From Aestuariivita sp049276915 (GTDB lineage Bacteria > Pseudomonadota > Alphaproteobacteria > Rhodobacterales > Rhodobacteraceae): a DNA stretch of 47,574 bases. Below are positions 41,231 to 47,574 of the stretch, in pieces. Positions within the stretch are counted from its first letter, which is position 1; each line of letters opens with the position of its first letter. The stretch lies in assembly GCF_049276915.1 (NCBI RefSeq), contig NZ_JBASXK010000128.1, positions 1-47,574 of the forward strand, written 5' to 3'. Both the position numbers and the translations under genes were made by a program. The notes under the pieces are model-generated. The model saw only the letters and a list, made by a program, of their open reading frames with translations. It made no database searches and was not told the DNA's origin.

Positions 41231-42391
41231 ATGAACATGGAAACCAACGTTGAGACCGATCTTCTGGTGAGCACGGTGCGTCGCTTTGTCGAGGAAGAGA
41301 TGTTCCCCCATGAGGAAGAGGTAGACAGTCTGGGATATGTGCCCGAAGAGATCGGTCGGGCGATTGAGGCAAGGTCTCAAGAGCTGGGCCTTTACGCCTG
41401 CAACCTGCCGGAAGAGGTTGGTGGCGGCGGCTTGGGCATCTCGCAGATGGCGCTGATCGAGCGGGAATACGGGCGCACCAGCCACGCGTTGCAAAGCTGG
41501 GCGGCGCGGCCGACCGAACTTCTGATGGCCTGTGACGCCGAGCAGCGCGAGCGGTATCTGTTGCCCGCCGTGCGCGGTGAAAAGCGCGAGCTCTTTGCCC
41601 TGACCGAACCGGGTGCGGGGTCGGATGTGATGGGCATGAAGACCAACGCGCGCCGTGACGGCGATGACTGGATCCTGAATGGTTCCAAGCATTTTATCTC
41701 GGGCCCCTGCATGCCCGATTTCGCCATCGTTTTTGCGGCCACCGGGGAAGACGACACGCCACGCGGGCCGCGCAAGAGGATCACGGCCTTTCTGGTCGAT
41801 GTGGGCATGCCGGGTTTTGACTGCCGCGAAGGCACGAAATGCGTCAGTTATCGCGGCTACAAGACGTTTGAACTGCATTTCGACAATGTGCGTCTTGGAC
41901 CTGAACAGGTGCTGGGTGAAGAGGGTCGCGGGTTGGAGCTATCCGGCAAATGGCTGGGAATGGGGCGCATATGGGTCGGGGCCACCTGTTGCGGCAAGGC
42001 GGAGCGTATTCTTGAGTTGGCGACCGATTGGGCCGCAACGCGCAAGCAGTTCGGCAAACCCATCGGAACGTTTCAGGCCACGGGGTTCCGTCTGGCGGAT
42101 GGGGCGATCAATCTGCGCGCAGCCGATCTGATGGTGAATGACGCGGTCGCCCGTGCCGAGCAGGGCGTGATGAGCGATGCCGATGCCGCGATGATCAAGG
42201 TCTTTTGCTCGGAGATGCTGAACAAGATCGCCGATGATGCCGTGCAGATCTTTGGCGGCATGGGATTGATGGAGGAAATGCCCATCCAACGCTTCTGGCG
42301 CGACAGTCGGCTTGAGCGGATATGGGATGGAACCTCTGAAATCCAGCGCCACATCATCACACGTTCCATCTTGCGGCCGCTGGGTGCATGA
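41231..42391 (+). CDS. Acyl-CoA dehydrogenase, probable betainyl-type acyl-CoA substrate
   Basis: ATG 41231 gives 386 residues. FAD-binding ACAD fold: LTEPGAGSDVMGMKT, WILNGSKHFISG, RKQFGKPIGTFQATGFRLAD, and VQIFGGMGLMEEMPIQRFWRDSRLERIWDGTSEIQRHI. In many ACADs the residue before GTS is the catalytic Glu; here it is Asp366. By context it may oxidise gamma-butyrobetainyl-CoA to crotonobetainyl-CoA (a CaiA-like reaction run oxidatively), supplying CaiD. Electrons would pass to ETF, encoded elsewhere. It overlaps the CoA ligase start. Confidence 0.88.
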   Translation: MNMETNVETDLLVSTVRRFVEEEMFPHEEEVDSLGYVPEEIGRAIEARSQELGLYACNLPEEVGGGGLGISQMALIEREYGRTSHALQSWAARPTELLMACDAEQRERYLLPAVRGEKRELFALTEPGAGSDVMGMKTNARRDGDDWILNGSKHFISGPCMPDFAIVFAATGEDDTPRGPRKRITAFLVDVGMPGFDCREGTKCVSYRGYKTFELHFDNVRLGPEQVLGEEGRGLELSGKWLGMGRIWVGATCCGKAERILELATDWAATRKQFGKPIGTFQATGFRLADGAINLRAADLMVNDAVARAEQGVMSDADAAMIKVFCSEMLNKIADDAVQIFGGMGLMEEMPIQRFWRDSRLERIWDGTSEIQRHIITRSILRPLGA

Positions 42392-44481
42392 CCCCTGAAC
42401 GGCGCGCCAATTTCCAACGGCTGCTGAAGCCGCGTCACATAGCCTTTGTCGGCGGGCGCGACGCCACAATTGCGATCAACGAAGCGCGCAGGCGTGGGTT
42501 CCAGGGGCAGATGTGGGCGGTGAATCCCAAGCGGGCGGATCTGGCTGGCTTGCCCTGTATCGCGTCAATCGACGACCTGCCTGAGGCACCCGATGCGGTC
42601 TATCTTGCCATTCCGGCGGCGGGTGTGGTCGAGGCCTTGGGCAGTCTTGCACAGATGGGTGCGGGTGGCGTGGTGTGTTTTTCGGCGGGCTTCAAGGAAA
42701 CGGGCGATGCGGTGGCCGAACAGGCGCTGATCGAGGCCACGGGAAATATGGCGCTGATCGGTCCCAATTGTTACGGGCTTATCAACTATATCGACAATGC
42801 CGCCTTGTGGTCGTTTGAACATGGCGGCTGGTCGCCCGGCTATGGTGCCGCGATCATCACGCAGTCGGGCATGTTTTCCTCGGACATCACCATGAGTCAA
42901 CGCTCCCTGCCGCTGGCCTATATGGTGTCGGCGGGCAATCAGGCGGTGCTGGGGCTGGAGGATTTTCTGGATGTCTTTGCAGATGATCCCGCCGTGCGCG
43001 CCATTGGCCTGCATATCGAAGGGTTGCAGGATATTGCGCGCTTTGAACGTGCAGCGTCAAAGGCCTTGTCCAATGGCGTACCCGTCGTGGCGCTCAAGAC
43101 CGGAAGTTCACAAATTGGGTCGGCATTGACCGTCAGCCATACCGGATCATTGTCCGGCTCGAGCGAGCTTTACGAGGCGCTGTTTGCGCGCACAGGTGTC
43201 ATCAGCGTGACCAACCCCTCCCAGTTGCTGGAAACACTCAAGTTTCTGTGCGTGGTCGGTGCGCCCAAGGGCGTGCGTGTGGCGGGGTTCACCTGCTCGG
43301 GCGGGGGGGCCACGATGCTGGCGGATTACGCTGAAAAGATCGGGCTGGAGTTTCCCGCTGTCGATCCGGCGCAGGAACCTGCGTTGACGGCGCTGTTGCC
43401 AGAGATTGCGACCGTGTCGAACCCGTTGGACTATACCACCCCGATCTGGGGGCAAGGGGAACGGACATATCCGGTCTTTGCAAAGGCCATGGAAGCGGTT
43501 GGTGCGGATAGCACGGTCCTTGTTCAGGATTATCCCGCTGCGGGGCTGGATGCTTCCAAGGTGTATTACCAACAGGATGCGGCGGCCTTTGGACGCGCGG
43601 CCCGGGAACAGGGTCTGCCCGCTGCGATCTGTGCGACTTTGCCGGAAAACATGGACGTAGAAACCCGTCAGTTCCTGATCTCTGAAGGGGTGGCTCCGAT
43701 GCAGGGTATACACGAGACATTGAATGCCATCGGGCAGGCTGCGCATTGGGCGCAGATGCGCGCACGCAGCGCCTTTGCTGGCTCGGTCGGGTTGCTTTCG
43801 GCAGAGCCGGCAGGTGCGCTTGAGATGTTGACGGAAGATGCCGGCAAACTCTGGCTGTCAGGCAAGGGCGTTGGCGTTCCAGAGGGCAGGGTGGTGGCTG
43901 CCGGACAGTTGGTAGAGGCGGCGACCGAAATTGGTTTTCCGGTCGCGCTCAAGATGATGAGCCCGCTTTTGGCCCACAAGTCCGAAGCGGGCGCTGTCGC
44001 TCTCAATCTGGACAGCCCCAAAGCCGTGAGTGAAGCGGCCGCGCGAATGAAAGCGGACGTGGCTGATCACAATCCGCACGCGGTCACAGACCGGTTTCTG
44101 GTTGAGGCAATGTCGCCGCCGCCTCTGGTGGAACTGATCGTCACCTTGCGCGGTGATCCCCAGTTTGGAGTGGCGCTGGTTCTGGGTAGCGGCGGTGTTC
44201 TGGTCGAGTTGGTGGGTGATGCGGTGACGCTGCTTTTGCCCGCAACCCCGGATGATATTGCGCGCGCCCTGCAAAGCCTGCGGGTCACGCGGTTGCTTGA
44301 TGGATATCGGGGTCGCCCAAAGGCGGATGTGTTCGCGATAGCGGGTCGGATACATGACCTGTGCGAGGCCTACCTGCACGAGCGCTCGATCATGGCCGAG
44401 ATCGAGATCAACCCGCTGTTTGTCTATTGCGACCGTTTATGCGCCGTAGATGCATTGCTTCACCGCAGGGCTGCTCGATGA
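42388..44481 (+). CDS. ADP-forming (NDP-forming) acyl-CoA ligase, fused alpha-beta
   Basis: 697 residues. The CoA-binding Rossmann domain comes first (HIAFVGGRDATIAINEARRRGF). The ligase/CoA domains follow, with the phosphohistidine loop SHTGSLSGSSE (His251). A C-terminal ATP-grasp domain (about 480-697) has FPVALKMMSPLLAHKSEAGAV and EIEINPLFVY. Such enzymes activate a carboxylate with ATP and CoA through phospho-His and give ADP + Pi. In this operon the substrate is probably gamma-butyrobetaine, crotonobetaine or carnitine, in place of AMP-forming CaiC. Confidence 0.9.
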   Translation: MTPERRANFQRLLKPRHIAFVGGRDATIAINEARRRGFQGQMWAVNPKRADLAGLPCIASIDDLPEAPDAVYLAIPAAGVVEALGSLAQMGAGGVVCFSAGFKETGDAVAEQALIEATGNMALIGPNCYGLINYIDNAALWSFEHGGWSPGYGAAIITQSGMFSSDITMSQRSLPLAYMVSAGNQAVLGLEDFLDVFADDPAVRAIGLHIEGLQDIARFERAASKALSNGVPVVALKTGSSQIGSALTVSHTGSLSGSSELYEALFARTGVISVTNPSQLLETLKFLCVVGAPKGVRVAGFTCSGGGATMLADYAEKIGLEFPAVDPAQEPALTALLPEIATVSNPLDYTTPIWGQGERTYPVFAKAMEAVGADSTVLVQDYPAAGLDASKVYYQQDAAAFGRAAREQGLPAAICATLPENMDVETRQFLISEGVAPMQGIHETLNAIGQAAHWAQMRARSAFAGSVGLLSAEPAGALEMLTEDAGKLWLSGKGVGVPEGRVVAAGQLVEAATEIGFPVALKMMSPLLAHKSEAGAVALNLDSPKAVSEAAARMKADVADHNPHAVTDRFLVEAMSPPPLVELIVTLRGDPQFGVALVLGSGGVLVELVGDAVTLLLPATPDDIARALQSLRVTRLLDGYRGRPKADVFAIAGRIHDLCEAYLHERSIMAEIEINPLFVYCDRLCAVDALLHRRAAR

Positions 44482-45614
44482 CCGGCTCACGCATCATTTC
44501 CAATCCCGATCTGACCGTTGGCGCGGACAACAAGCAACGCTGGAACCAACCGGCGCATCGACGACATGGGTTTCACAACGCGCACCGGCTGTTTCGGCGC
44601 ACGATGATGGTCAGGTCGCGCAATGTCTTGATGTTGGAGCCGGCATCACAGGGGCTGTCCGATCCGCCTCCGGGCCTGCGTGAGTTGCTGGCCCATCCGG
44701 CCTTCTCGGCAATCTGTTGTGTTCGGGGCGACCGGATCCTGATGGAAGGAGCCGCTGATGATTTTGCAGTGACTTCCCCTCATTCCATCCAATCCGTCTC
44801 AAAGCTGCATATTCATCTGATCATCGGGCAGCTTCTGGAACAGGGTCTGGTTTTTCTGGATGCCAAAGTGGCCGACTATCTTCCAGACATCGGAACGGGC
44901 TATGCCGATGCGACGGTTCAATCGCTTCTGGATATGGCTGTGAGCAACGATTTCTCCGAAGACTACAGCGACCCGGAGTCTGACTGCTATACCGAGGAGA
45001 TTGCCTTGGGATGGCGCTTGCCAGCCGATGATCTGGCTGAAACCTCGCTGGTGGATTTCACCAACGCGATCACGGGTTTCTCGCCGAATGCGCGGCGTGA
45101 ACATGCGCTGTACAAGTCCGCCAACACGGATGTCCTGACCCGCATCGCGGCGACGGTCTCTCCCAAACCATTGGCGCGGCTTGTCGAGGACATCGCGGAT
45201 GCCGCCGGATATGAGGGGGCGTTTCACATCAGCCTCAGCCCCGACGGGTATCTTGCCTTTTCCGGAGGAGGGTGTCTGAGCGCACGAGACCTTGCGCGAT
45301 TTGGTTTGCTGTTCGCGCGCCGTGGGCAGGACATATCCGGAAAGCCCTTTGCCAACGCCTCGTTCATGGCGCACAGCCTGTTGCGCGATGCGCTCAGGCT
45401 GACGCCGCCAAAAGACTGGCTGAAGTATTCAAACCACCTGATGACAGATGGTCGGTTTGTCGGACATGCCGGATACGGTGGGCAGTTCCTGATGGTTGAT
45501 ACGCATTCCGGCACGTCCTGCGCGTTTCTCAGTGTCCTGGAAAACGCGGCCGGGTATGACGACGACTATATGGGTATGGTTGCAGACGTCTTGCGACAGG
45601 TCTGTGACCGATGA
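44478..45614 (+). CDS. Serine hydrolase, beta-lactamase / class C-like fold
   Basis: ATG 44478 overlaps the ligase stop (ATGA); 378 residues without a signal peptide, so it is probably cytosolic. Catalytic motif SVSK (Ser106-x-x-Lys109), then Tyr212 in LYKSANTDVL, and a C-terminal HAGYGGQ in the place of the KTG box. Such proteins include esterases and 6-aminohexanoate-oligomer hydrolases. Here it might free carnitine from acyl-carnitines, hydrolyse an amide or lactone, or act on a CoA thioester; none can be chosen from sequence. Last gene of the operon, converging on the cyclase gene. Confidence 0.87.
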   Translation: MTGSRIISNPDLTVGADNKQRWNQPAHRRHGFHNAHRLFRRTMMVRSRNVLMLEPASQGLSDPPPGLRELLAHPAFSAICCVRGDRILMEGAADDFAVTSPHSIQSVSKLHIHLIIGQLLEQGLVFLDAKVADYLPDIGTGYADATVQSLLDMAVSNDFSEDYSDPESDCYTEEIALGWRLPADDLAETSLVDFTNAITGFSPNARREHALYKSANTDVLTRIAATVSPKPLARLVEDIADAAGYEGAFHISLSPDGYLAFSGGGCLSARDLARFGLLFARRGQDISGKPFANASFMAHSLLRDALRLTPPKDWLKYSNHLMTDGRFVGHAGYGGQFLMVDTHSGTSCAFLSVLENAAGYDDDYMGMVADVLRQVCDR

Positions 45615-45735
45615 AGGTTCTTCAACGACGGGCCATGAGCAGCGCAAAGCCACGCTGGCGGCCGATGAGGTTCGGAAAACCCCGGCATCCGGCCCCTTGA
45701 TGATTTGGCTGATACAGCCCCCGCGACCGGTAACT
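45615..45735. other. Convergent intergenic region
   Basis: 121 bases between the 3' ends of the serine-hydrolase and cyclase genes. No convincing hairpin with a T run is seen, so termination is probably Rho-dependent or by a weak structure. Confidence 0.4.
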
Positions 45736-46770
45736 TCAGGATGTCTGTACGGCGAAGACCGGGACCGGATTGGAAAAGCCGTCGAACTCTACCGGGCCAA
45801 TCAGATCGCATGCATGGTTGTCGCAGACAGCGGCATGTGTGGCCTCGTCGATCAGGATCGGGTGGGACACCTGTTTGGTGTGGCTTTCAAGCCGGGATGC
45901 GAGGTTCACCTTGTCGCCGATGCAGGTATAGGTCGCCCGCTGCTGGGTCCCTGCGTAGCCGGCCACGACTTCGCCTGTTGCAATGCCTATGCCCAGTCGG
46001 ATTTCGGGTCTCTGAGCCGCCGCTTGTTCCTGGTTGAATTGCTGGATGATCGCCAGCATGTCCTGTGCGGCGGCCACTGCACTTGCGGCCGGGTTCTCCA
46101 GAGGTTGCGGGGCTCCGAACAGCACCATCAGCCCGTCGCCAATCATCAGCGTGACGATCCCTTTGCGGTACTCAATCGCATCGAACATCAATGTATAGTA
46201 CATGTTGAGCAGTTCGATCGTGTCTTCGGGCGACTGGCGTTCGGAAATGGCCGTGAAGCCGCGAATGTCACAAAAGAGGATGGTGGCGTGCACCCGCCGC
46301 CCGCCCAGTTTGAAGCCGGATTCCTGCAGATCCTGTACAACCTCGCTGGTGGCAAATCGTTTCAGCAGGGTCTTTTGCTCGTCTCGCAGCCGCTTCTTTT
46401 CAAGACTCGAGGACAGGCGCGCCTTGAGAAGAACGGGATTGACCGGTTTGGGCAGATAATCCTCGGCCCCCAGATCAATGCAGCGCACGATGTTGTTCAC
46501 GCCCTCGACGGAGGAGGTGACGATGACCGGCAGACCGTGCAGGGAGGGGTCCTGCTTGATGGCTTCCAACACCTCGAACCCGTCCATCTCGGGCATTTCA
46601 ATGTCCAGCAGCATCAGATCGAACGGGCGTTCGCGCAACATCTCCATCGCCGAGCGGCCGTTTTCGGCCACCGTGGCCCTATAGCCCAAAAGCTCGACGC
46701 TGCGTGTCATGAGCAGGCGATTGACCCTGTTGTCGTCAACGATCAGCACATGTGCGGCTTGTTCAGTCAT
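45736..46770 (-). CDS. Receiver-domain class III adenylate/guanylate cyclase
   Basis: ATG 46770 gives 344 residues. Receiver domain 6-122: phosphoacceptor Asp56 in LLDIEMPEMDG, acidic pocket VDDN, and Lys108. A helical linker (EKKRLRDEQKTLLKRFA) follows. The cyclase domain is at about 158-340, with metal-binding Asp168 in FCDIRGFT and Asp212 in IGDGLMVLFG, and the transition-state GDKVNLASRLES segment. Phosphorylation presumably controls cyclic-nucleotide output. It overlaps the HPt gene by eight bases. Confidence 0.92.
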   Translation of the reverse strand: MTEQAAHVLIVDDNRVNRLLMTRSVELLGYRATVAENGRSAMEMLRERPFDLMLLDIEMPEMDGFEVLEAIKQDPSLHGLPVIVTSSVEGVNNIVRCIDLGAEDYLPKPVNPVLLKARLSSSLEKKRLRDEQKTLLKRFATSEVVQDLQESGFKLGGRRVHATILFCDIRGFTAISERQSPEDTIELLNMYYTLMFDAIEYRKGIVTLMIGDGLMVLFGAPQPLENPAASAVAAAQDMLAIIQQFNQEQAAAQRPEIRLGIGIATGEVVAGYAGTQQRATYTCIGDKVNLASRLESHTKQVSHPILIDEATHAAVCDNHACDLIGPVEFDGFSNPVPVFAVQTS

Positions 46771-47110
46771 TCTGCAGGCTCGCAAGGGCTGCGGCTGCGC
46801 GGGAAAACTCGCTATCCACCTGGTCCAACAGGGCCAGAACCTCGGGCGTGGCCCTGGCGTCTGACGTCAGCTCCAGATCTCTGGCAGGCTCGGCCAGAGC
46901 ATGTGCGCCGAACACGTTCGCATTGGACTTGAGCGAATGCGCGGCACGGCGAAACCCGTCGGTATCCGCTGTTTCCAAAGCCGCGCGCAGGTCGGCGATC
47001 ATGCCTGGGGCTTCGTCCAGAAAGGTCGCGACCAGTTCCACCACGAACTCGGCACCCGCTGCATCCTTGAGGTCATCAAAGACAGTCTGATCAATCGCAT
47101 CTTGTGTCAT
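46763..47110 (-). CDS. Histidine phosphotransfer (HPt) protein
   Basis: 115 residues forming one HPt four-helix domain. The phosphorylated residue is His58 in RRAAHSLKSNANVFGA, the canonical AHxLK motif. It should pass phosphate from the receiver of the upstream hybrid kinase to the receiver of the cyclase, completing a His-Asp-His-Asp relay. The start overlaps the kinase stop and the end overlaps the cyclase start, so the three genes are tightly coupled. Confidence 0.93.
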   Translation of the reverse strand: MTQDAIDQTVFDDLKDAAGAEFVVELVATFLDEAPGMIADLRAALETADTDGFRRAAHSLKSNANVFGAHALAEPARDLELTSDARATPEVLALLDQVDSEFSRAAAALASLQND

Positions 47111-47574
47111 TCTGTGTTCCTTGTGCGGATTGGCACTTGTCTGAGCGCCTCGATCAGTTTCGGGACCCGGATGGGTTTGGCGATATAGTCGTCCATACCC
47201 GCCTCAAGGCACATCTCACGGTCGCCTTGCATGGCGTTGGCCGTCATGGCGATGATGTAGGGCCGCGCACCTGCTGCGGTGTCCCTGGTGATGCGGCGCG
47301 ATGCTTCCAGCCCGTCCATTTCAGGCATCTGAACGTCCATCAGCACCACGTCATAAGTCTGGCGCGCGACGCTTTCCAGCGCCTCCAACCCGTTGCTGGC
47401 CAGATCAGCACGATAGCCCATCTGCTCGAGCAGACGCAAAGCCAGTTTCTGGTTCACCAGGTTGTCCTCTGCCAGCAGGATGCGCAGCGGATGCTGTTTT
47501 GCCATGTCGGTATCGCTCTGTGCAGCGGCTGCTGCGGGTTCGGCGGGCCGTCGCGTATCTGTTAGATCAAAGAC
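47107..47574 (-). CDS. Receiver-domain C-terminus of a probable hybrid sensor kinase (5' part outside window)
   Basis: The frame is open to the window edge (156 residues seen). An Ala/Pro-rich linker leads into a receiver domain starting RILLAEDN, with phosphoacceptor Asp in VLMDVQMPEMDG, and ending KPIRVPKLIEALRQV. The linker running in from the right, with no good start before it, favours the C-terminal receiver of a hybrid histidine kinase. A free-standing receiver from ATG 47505 is less likely. First visible gene of the kinase-HPt-cyclase relay. Confidence 0.85.
   Translation of the reverse strand, partial: VFDLTDTRRPAEPAAAAAQSDTDMAKQHPLRILLAEDNLVNQKLALRLLEQMGYRADLASNGLEALESVARQTYDVVLMDVQMPEMDGLEASRRITRDTAAGARPYIIAMTANAMQGDREMCLEAGMDDYIAKPIRVPKLIEALRQVPIRTRNTE

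Noticed and set aside
45496..46932. 478-codon plus-strand open frame
   Set aside because: Antisense to the receiver-cyclase and HPt genes, whose catalytic residues are all intact.

Overview
The window looks like a chromosomal segment of a marine Roseobacter-group alphaproteobacterium (Rhodobacteraceae). The reasons are the rimP-nusA-ylxR-infB block, the hemD / mitofilin-like / HemY trio next to a divergent tsaD-gpsA, a GC-rich coding style, and catabolic genes for methylated zwitterionic osmolytes. No 16S rRNA gene is present, so genus is not claimed.

Layout. 1-1844: the 3' part of an IS110-family element, the truncated start of an autotransporter-like surface protein, and about 600 bases of non-coding DNA ending in a terminator. 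1845-7240: the translation/transcription operon rimP-nusA-ylxR-infB, closed by a strong bidirectional terminator. 7253-12884: a 44-residue small protein, mutT, argJ and a periplasmic PPIase on the minus strand, then secA on the plus strand. 12885-16140: a scarred exopolysaccharide region. An AT-richer insert carries two integrase fragments facing each other and has replaced most of a CapD-type epimerase gene; the adjacent sugar transferase has an in-frame TAG. 16243-19837: a glycosyltransferase, a YciI protein, gpsA and tsaD (minus). 19910-23718: hemD, a mitofilin-like protein, a HemY-like protein and tRNA-Thr(CGT) (plus). 23799-26683: an intact sugar transferase, a PPP-type phosphatase and a complete solitary tyrosine recombinase (minus).

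26932-45614 is the most interesting part: about 18.7 kb of tightly packed catabolic genes in three transcription blocks plus one regulator. The minus block is RidA, alpha/beta hydrolase, flavin reductase with an extra C-terminal domain, and an AA_synth-family protein. Divergent from it, across a long inverted repeat, run an aldehyde dehydrogenase, a Rieske oxygenase with a bridging Glu, a luciferase-like monooxygenase, CaiD and L-carnitine dehydrogenase. A CdhR-like regulator separates these from a beta-keto acid cleavage enzyme, a PotABCD-type ABC importer, an acyl-CoA dehydrogenase, an ADP-forming CoA ligase and a serine hydrolase.

Two themes interleave. One is a carnitine / gamma-butyrobetaine route (import, CoA activation, oxidation, hydration, dehydrogenation, cleavage to betainyl-CoA). 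The other is a two-component flavin monooxygenase module (monooxygenase, flavin reductase, aldehyde dehydrogenase, hydrolase) whose parts resemble the trigonelline ring-opening pathway of Acinetobacter baylyi. I infer an integrated locus for use of N-methylated zwitterions. The exact substrate cannot be read from sequence. The window ends in a minus-strand phosphorelay: hybrid kinase receiver end, HPt protein and a receiver-linked class III cyclase.
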